Shown one piece after another: positions 1 through 10,880 of a stretch of 64,000 nucleotides of DNA. A program made the position numbers and the translations under genes. The first letter of the stretch is position 1, and every line of letters starts with the position of its first letter. The stretch is from Blastobasis lacticolella (lineage: Eukaryota > Arthropoda > Insecta > Lepidoptera > Blastobasidae): positions 22,395,857-22,459,856 of the forward strand of contig LR990040.1 of assembly GCA_905147135.1 (NCBI GenBank). The letters are read 5' to 3'. The notes under the pieces were generated by a model. That model ran no database searches. It was not told the DNA's origin and saw only the letters and a program-made list of their open reading frames with translations.

Positions 1-654
1 CGAACTAGCCCATGTAGGCGGCGGCGGGGGTATATTGTTAGATACGTAAACTTGAAATTAATTGAATATTTTTTCCAATTCCCTCTTATTTACCCACTCC
101 TCAGGCACAGCGTTCTAAAATTACACTCGGCCTTTGTGAGACTTGTCCTTTAGATACTACCGTTCATGCTGTACTGTTCTCTCATGAGGATTTCTAGGTA
201 GGAGTGAGCAGGATGGTAACGGTCACTGGGGTCCAGAGTAACCCCTGATTACCCCTGAGTCAAGATCACGCAATCTTCCCCGCCCTACGTCACGTCGTTA
301 ACTTGGGCCTTGGAATTTATTTATTCGCTGAATAATGGATAAAAACGCAACAAGAAGAATACAATATAAAGAACTGAAGAATTTGTTGGCCTAAGCTGTT
401 TTCGTTAAATAAATTAAAAGAAATAGAGCAGTCGTTTTGATGGATGTTTGTGTATTCAGGGGCGCAATTCAGATAGGGGCGCAACTAGATGTAAATTACA
501 TGCTATTGATGTTCAAGTGAAACTCAATTACAATTGAGACGAATTGGGTATTCTGCAACTTTTGACCATGAGACTGGCGTTTTAGTCCACAATCTAGCAA
601 CAAGCAAACAAGCCCAAAGTAGTTCAATGGAATATCACTAGTTTTTTAATTAGA
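1..654. other. No gene recognised
   Basis: AT-rich sequence with no convincing exon, RNA gene or repeat that I can name. Confidence 0.5.
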
Positions 655-790
655 CTAACATTTGACCGCATTTGACCGCCATCTCACCGGTGGCAAGTGA
701 CGATGCGACCGATGGTGGTGTAGGAACAGACAGCCTTGAAGGCGTCTAAATTACATTGATCAGGGAACATACTCGCAGGCGATGTACATT
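655..790 (-). repeat. LINE C-terminal tail fragment (family L1 of this window)
   Basis: On the minus strand the translation holds a NLDAFKA motif close to a stop. The same tail, with NLDAFKAKA, occurs at 7735-7880, and a related one at 54110-54305. This is the 3' end of a non-LTR retrotransposon, 5'-truncated and degenerate. Confidence 0.6.
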
Positions 791-1570
791 TGTTTGTGTG
801 TGTGTGTGTGGCGTGGTTTTAAATTAGCAGCAGATTACCAAAAAATGTGTCGTCTTCCTGTTTAGATCCAACTGTGATTCATCCATCTCAGTCATTCATA
901 AATTAGCAGACTGTTGAATTCGCAATTTAAGACACCACTTTAATGTGCTGCCCATTTTCCGAAAAAGATAAGACGTGTTAGTAGTTAACTGACCTAAATA
1001 ACCTGCTGCAAATAGACTAATTTGCTGGCTGATAAATAATGCGCATTCATTTCGCCCGTTTGAAAATAAAAGACGCCCGCTTTTCTGAACGAAATTACGC
1101 GTTAATTACAGTATAATTAGGAGAGATTATTTGCTACATTTAAAGAAGCTGTAGATCTATTTATATGTTTGGAAACAATTGAACAATGATCTTTAAACGA
1201 GTCTGGATGTCTGGAATTTGGGAAACTCGGTTGTACGCCTAGAAAATGAAAATGATATACCTTGCCTAATAGTACCTACGTGTGAATACGTGTTTGACTA
1301 TACTTGTGTTTGGTATGCTATTAAATATGATCTGTTTAAACTGACTTGACTTATTTGGTGAACAAACAATGCCCAAAATCACGACTTTCCGTATCAATCA
1401 CGCTACGTATATTGTGTATAGATGACGAGAATTATACAAAAAACACATAGAATGTGAATTTCAACGAATACTGCTGCACATTATCCATTAAAATACATAA
1501 TTTCCTTAACCAAATAAGACAAGTCAGTTTGGACAGATTATATTTCTATTTAGGTTGTAATCTATCTAAA
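791..1570. other. No gene; short TG microsatellite
   Basis: A TG run lies at about 791-810. The rest is AT-rich and shows no recognisable gene or repeat. Confidence 0.5.
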
Positions 1571-1752
1571 CATAGTATAAAATAAAGTCGCTTCCCGCCG
1601 TCTGTCCCTATGTATCTATGTACGCTTAGATCTTTTAAACTACGTAACGGATTTTAATGCGGTTTTCAAAAACAAATAAAATAATTCAAGAAGAAGGTTT
1701 ATAAGTAAAGTAAAGTAGGTATACGCGAACCAAGTTGCGCCGGGTTCACTAG
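1571..1752 (+). mobile_element. Short Helitron-like element (HLE)
   Basis: It runs from TAGTATAAAATAAAGTCGC to a CTAG end followed by T. The shared body has ACGGATTTTAATGCGGTTTT. In better copies (for example 9996-10183) a stem CGCGA / TCGCG around loop ACGAAG lies 9 bases before CTAG, matching the Helitron 3' end rule (hairpin, then CTRR, inserted before T). It is non-autonomous, with no Rep/helicase. Confidence 0.6.
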
Positions 1753-1802
1753 TAAATAATAATAATACGTGCATGGAACCTTTTCATAATATCTTGGAAC
1801 AT

Positions 1803-2209
1803 GTCATCATCATCATCTTCGCGTTAATGTCCCGTATGTGCTCTCGCGCACGAGGGCCTGGGGTCCGCCGTGACCACAATCCAGGATTTGGCAGGTCAGG
1901 TAGTCACAGGGGAACCAGACCAGATTGGATCATGGTTACACATCCAGTCGCCTGAATGTACAGGTTTCATCACGATGTTTTCCCTCACCGTAAGAGCATC
2001 GGTTATTATTCAACTAATGTACATAACTCAGAAAACAGTCATTGGTACATGGCCGGAGCGGGATTCGAACCCGGGACCTCTGGCTTACGAGTCAGATACT
2101 CTTACCGCTCGGCCACTGACGCTCTCCGCTCGGCCACTGACGCTCTCCGCTCGGCCACTGACGCTCTCCGCTCGGCCACTGACGCTCTCCGCTCGGCTAC
2201 TGACGCTCT
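1803..2209 (-). mobile_element. SINE-A, full length, head amplified
   Basis: Read on the minus strand it has a tRNA-like head (A box around GGCCGAGCGGT, B box GGTTCGAATCC), then a conserved body (CATCGTGATGAAACCTG, then GATCCAATCTGGTC), then a GC-rich tail and GATGATGATG. The head end is tandemly repeated five times. Pol III internal promoter boxes are visible. The tRNA part is a SINE head and not a functional tRNA. Confidence 0.85.
2105..2209. repeat. 21-bp tandem repeat, 5 units, at a SINE head
   Basis: Five consecutive 21-base units beginning CCGCTCGGCCACTGACGCTC; the last has one C-to-T change. They extend the outer end of the tRNA-like head of the SINE-A copy. Confidence 0.95.
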
Positions 2210-2371
2210 CACTGAATATCTTGAAACATGTACGAGAGGATATTTATCTCAAGCTTAGGCTCAAGAGACTGTTCTTCCCAGCAGAAGACCTAGGTCACCC
2301 TCGCTTCACCAATGGTATTAGGAGGCGCACCTAGCGAATGGCGAGCTCGTTGCGGTGCTGAAGTCCGATTA

Positions 2372-2445
2372 GCCAGATAGTACAAAACGGTCACCCATCC
2401 AGTTATGTAGGCGTGAGTTGCTTAACTTTTGATATCGGTCTCGCT
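2372..2445 (-). repeat. 5S rRNA-like segment
   Basis: The minus strand contains AAAGTTAAGCAAC and GGATGGGTGACCG about 20 bases apart. They match the internal promoter box A and box C regions of 5S rRNA. The ends of a 5S gene are absent, so this is a 5S-derived repeat or pseudogene. A better copy lies at 53914-53983. Confidence 0.55.
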
Positions 2446-3789
2446 AGCTGGGATCGCTGTTGACGACTCCCGTTACTGTTCTCGAAGTAAAAAGAAAGAA
2501 AAACAAAAAAAAAAACTCGAATTTCACCCTAATGAGGCTGCAGTCCAAGCTATACAAAAGCGAGTAAGTTTATTTGAATGCAAAGTAATGAAGGAGACAA
2601 ATGTCTGCCTCCTCATCTAGATAATAAATATGCCAGCTTTGTATTTTTGGTGAAAGCAAAATAATTTATTCAGATAAAAAAAAGGTGCTCGTAAAAATTT
2701 GAAGCACGGCCGCACAATGATTGCTGTTTACGTATCCGAAGTTTTGGAGTTACAGAGTTGGCCCCGGTAGTTGTATTTTATAAGCACGGTTTCCCGAGCA
2801 CGTAAAACTTAGACTTTTATCTTGAATTCAAAATTGCGAATTAAAACTTTCCCTTTGTTGCTACAAGCTGTTAAAGTGCGAAGTTTAGTATTCGACAGTG
2901 TACGCTTCCTACCCCGGGAGCGGGAACAGAGCTTGTGTTTTAATTAGGTTTAAGTACTGCTTTTCCAAATCCTGGATCATGGTCAAGTTATAACCCAGTG
3001 GTGTCCCATTTTTCTTAAATAATACGTACAACATACGTCTTATCTGCATATAATTATCATATCTCTCTTTTGTAGGCCTACGGGAAGGGATTTCTTTTAG
3101 AGATAACTGAAACTGCCTGTACTTTCTATATTTGTTATCTTGTGTACAATAAACTGTTAAATAAATACATACAAACTAACATACATATGTACTGTAGTAT
3201 AAAAATTTGCGAGAACGTCTTAGAAGTCGATGTTGGTGAATGATTATATCGAAATTAAGAATATCATCCCTGTGCAACGTATTTGAAATAAATAAAGAAA
3301 AGCAAAAAAGAGGTACGTTTTTACAGTACGCAATAGCGAACGATTTCTCTAGACTTTACTCTGAAACGCGGCACAAACGGTTTGGTCGTGCGACTTACAC
3401 CCGTAACTCAAACACAAACAAAACTTGTCTAACTAAAAAAGTTTTACTATGCGTTCTCTCAGTGCCCACTACTAAGTACTCGAACTAGTGCAGCCTACCC
3501 CGGACAACATTTCTTCTGATTCGGATCGAATGCAGTACGTAAAACACTCTCACAAACTTTCGCGCAACGCGAAGGCTTCTTCAAGTGCACTTAGAACCAC
3601 CCACTTAGTCTCAGTACACTTGAAGACAAAATATGCAATGTTGTCTTTATATTCTAGCAAATTTCAAACTTGCAACAGATTGCGTAAGTTTCGAAATTAA
3701 AATCAATAGTTCCAGTGAAACTCCTGTAAACTAAAGCAACAACTTTACCTCCTTACAATATCAATACAGTTTGCTTTACATAGAAACTG
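2446..3789. other. No gene; one retroposon tail
   Basis: About 3125-3180 ends in GTGTACAATAAACTG followed by AAATAAATACATAC, a polyadenylation-signal tail of a retroposon. Open frames at 3240-3700 show no domain or motif. Nothing else was recognised. Confidence 0.45.
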
Positions 3790-3925
3790 GTGCTCTGTTG
3801 GTACGAAAATCGTCTCAGCTGCAGTAACATTAAAATTGTGATTGGGATTGTGATATTTTCTGTATGTCTATTTTGTATACTATTTATTGTGCACAATAAA
3901 TGTTAAATAAATAAATAAATTGTTA
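3790..3925. repeat. MITE end fragment plus AATAAA tail
   Basis: AATCGTCTCAGCTGCAGTAA at about 3810-3830 matches the terminus of the MITE at 47482-47919. It is followed by a separate tail with GTGCACAATAAATG and (AAAT)n. Confidence 0.5.
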
Positions 3926-4024
3926 TACAAATGAATGATGTTAGATTTTTTCCACAATTTGTTTTCTGGTACCTTAGTTGCATTATGGTTACATTACTAA
4001 GTTGCATCTTTCTTCTGTCAGATT

Positions 4025-4420
4025 AATGAGCAGTTTTCCAATAGGTATTTAAAGCATTCCTAACCACTCCCTAGATGGCGCTCCGACAATTTTGGTAATT
4101 GATAATCGCTTGAAATAGGTTCTTAGCAAAAAGGATATAAACACCGGGTACGTTGTATTGGATAATATTGTATTTATTAATAGTTTTCAACCATTTTAGA
4201 GGTTGTAATAAATTATTACAAACAAAACAAACATCAATTTGACTGAGTCAATTCGTTTCATGGACACTAGGATCAAGAATGGACGCAATACACATATGAA
4301 AGGTTTGTATTAAAATACATTTCGTTGAACCTTTTGGTAAAAAAATTACCAAAATTGTAAGAGCGCCATCTATTGACGCTTTTTGAAACCAATTAACAAT
4401 ACCTACTGGAAAACCGCCAA
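4025..4420. mobile_element. MITE family M1, copy 1
   Basis: The ends are inverted repeats: GCAGTTTTCCAATAGGTAT at the left and ATACCTACTGGAAAACCGC at the right. Subterminal inverted copies of AGATGGCGCTC(C)GACAATTTTGGTAAT follow. A second copy, in opposite orientation, lies at 34046-34462. It has no coding capacity. Confidence 0.8.
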
Positions 4421-4797
4421 CTTAATTAATTGTCAAATTGCAATTCTGTCAACGAAAACGTGTGAAAGGTTTGATCGAACAATTATATAGCTGCAATGTT
4501 ACTCTGATGATACTCTACTCGAGCTGAGCTGAGTTGGAGTTAAACTAAAGTTGCTACTCAGAAGTAGAGCCAAAGATTATGCTATTACTAAAGTAATTAT
4601 ACGTAAGTAAGTAAAGTCAGTGTGTGGAAAAGACGATTTCCTTGTGTTTTTATGACTTAATCATTTACGTAACGCCGGACATTTGCCAAGCGTAGCGAGA
4701 CCGCGTAGCGATTGATTAAAAGCGGAACCGAGAGAATATGCTAATAAACAGGATGAAAACTTACCATTTAATTGAAGTCTCGTGTTGTAATAAAGCT
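4421..4797. other. No gene recognised
   Basis: No motif or repeat that I could name. Confidence 0.4.
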
Positions 4798-5050
4798 ACA
4801 TCATCACAGCCCATAACAGTCCACTGCAGGACTAAGGGCCTCTCCCACGAAAGGAGAGGTCATTGGAATAATCTAGTAATAAGTTGCTTGGCCGGCGGGT
4901 TGGAGATCGCAGTGTTATAAATATAATAATGGAAAACGCTGCTGCCCATTTTCCAGCCTGCGGGGACTAGATCTTTTGCCTCGAAAACATTAGTCGCGAG
5001 TGTAAGGGGTTGGTGCTATTCTACTCTGCCGGACACCACAAGGCCAACAG
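4798..5050 (-). repeat. RTE-type retroposon 3' end (family R3)
   Basis: This is the reverse complement of the block at 20125-20408, also found at 46250-46510, 48400-48660 and 59245-59485. All start near GTGTCCGGCAGAG and end CAGTGGACTGTTA, then GGGCTGTGATGATG. The constant 3' end and GATGAT tail are those of a LINE or SINE. Confidence 0.75.
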
Positions 5051-5126
5051 AGCTACATGGGACAATTTTAAACTACGCAGTGGCACCCTGATAGAAATAT
5101 CTGGATGATTAATTATATTAATCATA

Positions 5127-5416
5127 TTGCCCGGTTGTGCACTCGCACACGGGAGCCCGGTGTCCGCCTTGACCATGATCCAGGATTTGGCAGATCATAT
5201 AATTACAATGGTGCAACCTGACCTCCGTGACTCTGCTACCAGAGGAAGCTGACGCGATTAGACCATGGTTACACATTCAGTCACCTCACCGTAAGAACAT
5301 CGCATTTAATTAATATAACTCATAAAAGAGTCGTTCGTACATGGCTGCACTGGGTATCGAACGCGGTACTTCTCGCTAACGAGTCGGATACCTTTACCAC
5401 TCGGCCACTGACGCTC
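5127..5416 (-). mobile_element. SINE-A, diverged
   Basis: The tRNA-like head (TCAGTGGCCGAGTGGTAAAG on the minus strand), body and GC-rich tail are present. The part between the central motif and the head is partly deleted. Confidence 0.75.
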
Positions 5417-5667
5417 CTATCTGGGTGAGACGTAATAAGGCATGGGTTTATCGAGCAAACTGTAGTTGTCAATAGGAAATTGATTAAAATCGTCCAGTTT
5501 TTAGTTCTCACGCCTACTTTTTGTCGGTTATGTTATAAGTAGTTATGACATCGTTTCGCATCCGAAATCGTTAAATTTTTTGACTTTTATTACTTCTGTA
5601 CCTACTTTTAAGAGATATTGGGCTTATTGGGATATCCTGTTCCAGCTGGAGCCGCTCGGCTGGGGAA

Positions 5668-5780
5668 GTATGTATGTATGTATGTAAACTCTTTATTACG
5701 TATAACTACATAAAGAACAATAACAAAAGAAAATAAATATACATTGCAAAGGCAAAGGAAGTCCTTCCTTACAGAATACC
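5668..5780 (-). repeat. Retroposon 3' tail with (TACA)n
   Basis: The minus strand reads CGTAATAAAGAGTTTACA and then a TACA microsatellite, an AATAAA-type signal plus a tail repeat. Confidence 0.5.
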
Positions 5781-5932
5781 GCAGCCAAACATTACTATAT
5801 TATTTAAACAGTATCTAGTATCGTGTTGCTGTAGGTGAGTGCCAAAGGTCTTCAGTGCTCCATGGGGTACGTGGGGTGGGTAGTATAGAGACTCTAGCAT
5901 TCGCCTATTTTTATACAATACGGATTGTACGC

Positions 5933-6140
5933 TCGTACAATTCGGATGTGGAATGAGCTCCCACCCACACCCCTTTGGACTATGACATGGGATCGTTCAA
6001 GAGGTATATTAGAGGTCTCTTTAGAGGTTGGCAACGTATTGGTGACTCCCCTGGTGTTGCTGATGTCATAGGCGGCGGTGACCACGCACCATCAGGTGGC
6101 CCGCTTGCCTGTTTGTCTGCTGTGTAACATAAAAAAAATA
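5933..6140 (+). pseudogene. LINE C-terminal fragment (family L2)
   Basis: The plus-strand translation contains MWNELP, then YDMGSFKRYIRGLFRG and GDSPGVADV before a stop, followed by a short A-rich tail. This is the conserved C-terminal end of a jockey/CR1-like non-LTR retrotransposon. It is truncated and carries small indels. Confidence 0.7.
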
Positions 6141-6385
6141 CCCCCGACGTAAAAATAATTGTGTTTTAAGTATTGGGTCGGGGGCTATCCAATATTTTTC
6201 TGTCGGTTAAGTTATTTATAAGAGGGACGCAAACGGGCAAGGTCCACAAGTCCGCTAATTTACTAATGGCTCGATTGAATTGTAATTGAATCGCAAAAGC
6301 AGCTCAATGGCAGTTTGACGCGTTACATTTAAATCTGCAATAGCAATCCAATTACAATTAAATAGTGCCAAGTTTGATGACTTGA

Positions 6386-6480
6386 GGCCCAGGTCACCTG
6401 ATGGTAAGTGACCACCGCCGCCCATGGACATTCCTTGAACACTGTCCATCTGGTGGCCTACTTGCCTTTTTGTTTATCGA
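6386..6480. repeat. Degenerate LINE 3' tail
   Basis: It holds CACCTGATGGTAAGTGACCA, the untranslated end shared by the L2/L3 LINE tails. Upstream 6240-6380 is homeodomain-site-like AT-rich DNA (repeated AATTGTAATTGAA) with no gene. Confidence 0.45.
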
Positions 6481-6680
6481 TTAATATACAAAAGAGTAGG
6501 TACCTACTATAAACTTCTAAACGTAGGTTTTATGATATATTTTTAAGTAAGTAAATAACCATAAAAAATAATTAAATACCCCATGTCTAAATATTAATCT
6601 TTCAGCTTGTTGCTAGGAAAAAGTAATAAAAGATTACGCAGCACGTGACCAAACCAGCGCAAATCGTCTATACCTAAAGA

Positions 6681-6800
6681 TAGATAGATGGATAAACACT
6701 TTATTGCTCATAAACAATAACAATACCAATCAGTTACAGTAACCAGGAACACATGACGATCACACAAGTGATCTCTTCCTGGCAACCTTTACAGAAATTT
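6681..6800 (-). repeat. Retroposon 3' tail with (ATCT)n
   Basis: The minus strand shows CAATAAAGTGTTTATCC and then an ATCT microsatellite at 6681-6700. Confidence 0.5.
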
Positions 6801-7054
6801 TACAGCAGGTAGTGTTGAGCCACAGGATACAAGAGAATACTAAAGTGATACTCGTGATATGCGGTGCGGAAACTAGTTCCAAAAGATAATTAACATGTTC
6901 CCTCACTATGTCGGGCTGCGTTTTAATTAGAGAGTGTTGTGTGGTGTTACGTTATAAATGAATTAATTTACAGGCAAGATAAGTTTGAAGGTGAGTTCTA
7001 CTGAGATTCGGGATGCTAAAGTTAGGATGGGTCTCCGTTCTATTCATCTTCTTT

Positions 7055-7253
7055 ACATAGTATAAAACAAAGTCGCTTCCCGCCGTCTGTCCCTATGTAT
7101 CTATGTACGCTCAGATCTTTTAAACTACGCAACGGATTTTAACGCGATTTTCAGCAATAGATAGAGTGGTTCAAGAGGAAGGTTTGTAAGTAAGAAAAAA
7201 GGGTAGGGATAAAATAGGGCTAATGTAGGTAGAAGTCGCGCCGCGTCCACCAG
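7055..7253 (+). mobile_element. HLE
   Basis: It starts with the HLE start motif TAGTATAAAACAAAGTCGCT and has the shared body. The 3' end is degraded to CCACCAG in place of CCACTAG. Confidence 0.6.
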
Positions 7254-7355
7254 ATATGATTCGAAAGCAAACATTCACTGTTCAACATGAGTATGTAATT
7301 GATCTTGCACGCCTTACTTACTTTAAGTTAATAATGGCCCCTTTAAACAATCTTC

Positions 7356-7480
7356 AAATAGTATAAAACAAAGTCGCTACCCGCCGTCTGTCCCTCTATA
7401 TATACGTATGTATGTACGCACCGGATTTTAAAGCGGTTATCAACAATAGATAGAGTGAAGTATCACTTTATAGTAGACTT
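7356..7480 (+). mobile_element. HLE, 3'-truncated
   Basis: The HLE start and ACGCACCGGATTTTAAAGCG body are present. It breaks off near 7480, before an oppositely oriented HLE end. Confidence 0.55.
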
Positions 7481-7498
7481 CTAGTAGACCCATGGGTG

Positions 7499-7538
7499 CT
7501 AGTAGACCCGGCGCGACTTCGTTCGCGTACACCTTCTT
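7499..7538 (-). mobile_element. HLE 3' terminus
   Basis: On the minus strand it ends in hairpin CGCGAACGAAGTCGCG, then CCGGGTCTA and CTAG. It faces the truncated copy at 7356-7480. Confidence 0.6.
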
Positions 7539-7539
7539 T

Positions 7540-7695
7540 GCCCCGTATAGCCACCGCGTAGCAACCGGACGGAAAACGTACTGCGTGCCTTATTGGAGCG
7601 CCCACGACGCGGTGACTACGACTGTGCAAGTACGATACGATTACTTTGCGGTGACTATGCGGGCACAGCGCGTTTGTGTACAAGTAATAAAATAA
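7540..7695. repeat. Repeat family F1 (CpG-rich, MITE-like)
   Basis: It shares CACCGCGTAGCAACCGGAC and CGGTGACT/TGCGGTGACT motifs, then TGTN-AAATAATAAA, with 13620-13795; a related inverted copy is at 32640-32835. The open frame on the plus strand has no recognisable domain. Confidence 0.5.
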
Positions 7696-7734
7696 GTTTT
7701 CTACTATTGGTGTAGAAACTAAAACATTCGGCTG

Positions 7735-8378
7735 CATACAAATAAACATTTGTGTGCTGATCGTAAGTGACGATGCGGTCGATGATGGAGCATGCCTGTC
7801 AAGGAACAGCGTCTCCGCTTTAGCCTTGAAGGCGTCCAGATTATAATGATCAGGGACACACTCGCAGGTAATGCGTTCCATTTCTTGACCGTACGCATTA
7901 TAAAGGTTGAACTAAAGCGGCTCGTGCGGATAACTGGAAGATCCACTACATAAGGATGAAGCGCTCGTCCGGATCGCGTCTCCCGATGGCGGATAGGGGC
8001 CGGCGGAATGAGGTCGTGCAACTGCTTCGCCCACTCTCCGAAATGCAACCTGTAGAAGACCGACAAACGCGCAAACCTACGCCGATGCTCGAGGCTTTGC
8101 AGCTTAGCCTCAATCAACTGTGGATAACAAATTAGCTTCTTTGCACGTTTTTCCACCGAATCCAAAGCAGCCAGTTGGTATTTGGCTGATCCATCCCAGA
8201 GGTGGCAGCAGTACTCTATGCAAGATCGGACTTGTGCTTGATATAACTGAAGCAACTGCCTTGAAGTGAAGTACCGCTTGACCTTCAAGAGGATTCCAAG
8301 TTTTTTCGGTGCAGTCTTGGCTTTTGATTCTAATATTTTGTTACAGCTAGTTTTCCGGACTGAAAGTACAAAACCCAT
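7735..8378 (-). pseudogene. LINE reverse-transcriptase C-terminal region (L1)
   Basis: About 210 codons on the minus strand match the post-RT C-terminal region of a jockey/CR1-type LINE. Visible motifs are YQAQVRSCIEYCCHLW, then VFYRLHFGE, then HPYVVDLPVIRTSRF and WNALPASV. The frame then shifts by one base near 7855 (one T appears lost), and the expected PDHYNLDAFKAKAE continues in the other frame. The RT catalytic core is absent, so the copy is 5'-truncated and dead. Confidence 0.8.
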
Positions 8379-8454
8379 TTCCCTGAATCTTCGTGTTTTT
8401 CTTTGAACTTCATACTAACTGAACCTAGCACTGTACGTGGGACAGTGTTACGTT

Positions 8455-8545
8455 ACACGTATTATAAAGTTTGAACTAAACTTGTAAGGATAGCTGGAAG
8501 ATCCACAACATAAGGATGAAGCGCTCGCCCGCCCAGATACAATGT
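8455..8545 (-). repeat. Second partial copy of the L1 LINE
   Basis: It repeats TAAAG-TTGAACTAAA and GCTGGAAGATCCAC, seen at 7890-7970, with further decay. Confidence 0.6.
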
Positions 8546-8942
8546 AAATGTCAATTACCTCTTCTAAGCGGATAAAAACCGCCGGCATTCAACAAAAAAG
8601 TTAGGTACTTGTTGTTCAAAAGTGTAAGATAAAGGGGCAATATTACAGGCTCAGCTTATTGCATAATATTCAAAGTAAGATTGCAAACAAATAAAGCTCA
8701 AGTGAGTATGAATACGATATTAAATGAGATCGATTTTCGCCTAACCCGTATCGCAGCATCGTAGACCCTTGGCAGTAGGGATATTTATTTCTTTCAGGTC
8801 ATTATGGTTGCGTTATCGGACCTTTTTACCGACGATGGCGTAAGTAATCTAAATCTTATGACCATTAGCTTACAAATCGCAAATCAATTAAGCATGAGCT
8901 GAAGACTGAGTGCTTCTGTATGAATGTGGAGTATGAGGTCTC
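8546..8942. other. No gene recognised
   Basis: AT-rich, with no motif identified. Confidence 0.4.
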
Positions 8943-8948
8943 GAGGTA

Positions 8949-9190
8949 ATTTTTTTTTTTTAACCACTAATGTGGCAAACAAGCTTACGGCCTATCGGCA
9001 GTCACCGCAGCCTATGGACGTTTGCAATACCAGGGGCATCACCCACGCGTTGCAGACCCCGTAAAATCCTTTTTACTCCTTTCTTGAAGAACTCCATCTT
9101 GTACTTTCCAGGGAAAACCTCTCCAGGTAGTTCATTCCACAACCTTAGTGTGCGTGGGAAAAAGTTCCTTTGGAACCGCACAGTTCGCAC
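8949..9190 (-). pseudogene. LINE C-terminal fragment (family L3)
   Basis: The minus-strand translation shows FQRNFFPRTLRLWNELPGEV, then MEFFKKGVKRILRG and GDAPGIANVHRLR before a stop and an A-rich tail. Other copies lie at 27170-27420, 47305-48115, 50823-50910 and 60390-60570. It is a non-LTR retrotransposon end, 5'-truncated. Confidence 0.75.
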
Positions 9191-9204
9191 AGTTATACGG
9201 GAGA

Positions 9205-9306
9205 TAAATAATTTACCGGGCCACCTGATGGAAATTGGTCACCGCAGCTAATGGACATCAGCAACACAAGGGACTCTTCAAATGCCTGCCTCTAAAGATA
9301 CCTCGA
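9205..9306 (-). repeat. L2 LINE tail fragment
   Basis: It holds the L2 tail (ATGTCCATTAGCTGCGGTGA and CATCAGGTGGCC on the minus strand), directly upstream of the L3 fragment. Confidence 0.5.
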
Positions 9307-9424
9307 ATGTAATCGTAATTATTTTTAAGCTGCTCCGTGACAACCAAGTAGACAGTCCACCTGATGGAAAGTGGCAACTATCGCTCATAACATCATTGTC
9401 TAACTAACTAATCTAATGCCCGTA

Positions 9425-9585
9425 CACTCATCATGGCGTTAGAGTCCCGGTTGTTTTTCCCTCACATACATAACTCAGATAAAGAGTCTTTAGTAGATGG
9501 CGGCACTGGAGTTCGAACCCGTGACCTTACACTTACGAGTCGGATCCCTTAACCATTAGGCCACCGACATGGCCATAGGCCACAA
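9425..9585 (-). mobile_element. SINE-A, internally deleted
   Basis: The tRNA-like head (GGTTCGAACTCC B-box variant) and a short residue of body and tail remain. The middle is missing. Confidence 0.6.
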
Positions 9586-9995
9586 GCATGCCAGTAATAT
9601 AATAAATGTCCCATTAGTTTGGAAGCGACGATTCGAAAGACAGACACTGATACACGCCAAACTTGCAGTAACCTTCTTTAGCTTTGGCGTTGGAGGTTAA
9701 AAAAGACAAAGCCCACATAAATCCGACTATAAACAAAAAGTAACAAATTTCATAAATCAGTTTTTCCACGAAAGGGCCATAAAAAGGAAGGCCCTTAAAG
9801 ACAAAAGCTGCTAAATCTGAAAAATACCCTTGATAAAGTTGAAAACAACCGGAAAACAGCCGGACGTCAAACCCTTCCTGGTGACTTATTTCCCGTTCTA
9901 AAGATAACAGAGACGAAAAATATGCAGAGTAATTTAAAACAATTCCTTTGCGTAAGGTTTTTCAGAAACTAAAGCCTTACCGTGGGTATCTTTAT
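9586..9995. other. No gene recognised
   Basis: No convincing exon or named repeat. Confidence 0.4.
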
Positions 9996-10183
9996 TACAT
10001 AGTATAAAACAAGTCGCTTCCCGCCGTCTGTTCCTATGTATCTATGTACGCTTAGATCTTTTAAACTACGCAACGGATTTCTATGCGGTTTTCGATAATA
10101 GATAGAGTGATTCAAGAGGAAGGTTTATAAGCAAGAAAAGGGGTAGTAGGTGTACGCGAACGAAGTCGCGCCGGGTCCACTAG
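9996..10183 (+). mobile_element. HLE, full length with intact 3' hairpin
   Basis: Good copy. Start TAGTATAAAACAAGTCGC, stem CGCGA / TCGCG around loop ACGAAG, 9-base spacer, CTAG, then T. Confidence 0.7.
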
Positions 10184-10359
10184 TTTAAAATAAATCTTGG
10201 ATGTATCGTGATAAAGTTTTAATTGTAAGTTAAAATCCGTTAAAAAAACACAAGTATATGATTTTGACGCCATGCTTGTAGTTGTTAAAATTATTTTGTT
10301 TTTAGTTTTTGTTAATATAGAATACACCGTAATCGGCGGTAACTAATGCACATATCGGC

Positions 10360-10460
10360 TAGTGTGTAGTAACTGATACTCCTGGTTTTGCTAATGCTTA
10401 TAGGCAGTGGTGACCTCTTTCCATCAGGTGGCCCGATTGCCTGTTTGTCTACCGTATGAT
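10360..10460 (+). repeat. L2 LINE 3' tail
   Basis: It contains the L2 tail CCATCAGGTGGCCCGATTGC and GCCTGTTTGTCTACCGTATG. Confidence 0.55.
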
Positions 10461-10784
10461 ATACAGTAACGTCCAGAAAGTGGGCTTTTTCTATTATGAA
10501 TATTCCACATTACCTTCTTGTTTCTTTTGTCACAGCAAATTACTTGTAACTAGGTAAAGCCATATAGTTACAACATCCCGAGAAGGAAATAGTTTTTACG
10601 TAACGTTGAACAATGAGCCTCAAAGTATTTATTACTTGACATCTGTTTATTGTGCAGTGTTCGTTATGCAAAGGCAAATCCTAAAACATTATTAGGCATT
10701 CATCACAAACTAGATACGCTGGTTTACCTAAGTAATCATTACAGACCTAGTAATTAGTAACCTAATGATGAGATGGACGCACAG
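10461..10784. other. No gene recognised
   Basis: AT-rich, with no motif identified. Confidence 0.4.
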
Positions 10785-10880
10785 ATGGCAGTAGCTCCAC
10801 TGTAATTAGATGATATGACAAATCCTGGATCATGGTTAAGGCGGACCCCGAGCCCTCGTGCGCGATATCACCAACCAAGA
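10785..10880 (+). mobile_element. SINE-A 3' end only
   Basis: It contains CTCCACTGTAATTAGAT, AAATCCTGGATCATGG and GCGGACCCCGAGCCCTCGTG. The head and body are absent. Confidence 0.65.

Noticed and set aside
2041..2104. tRNA gene
   Set aside because: The tRNA-like stretch is the head of a SINE-A copy, repeated with the same body more than ten times in this window; stems are mismatched and anticodon-loop bases differ between copies.
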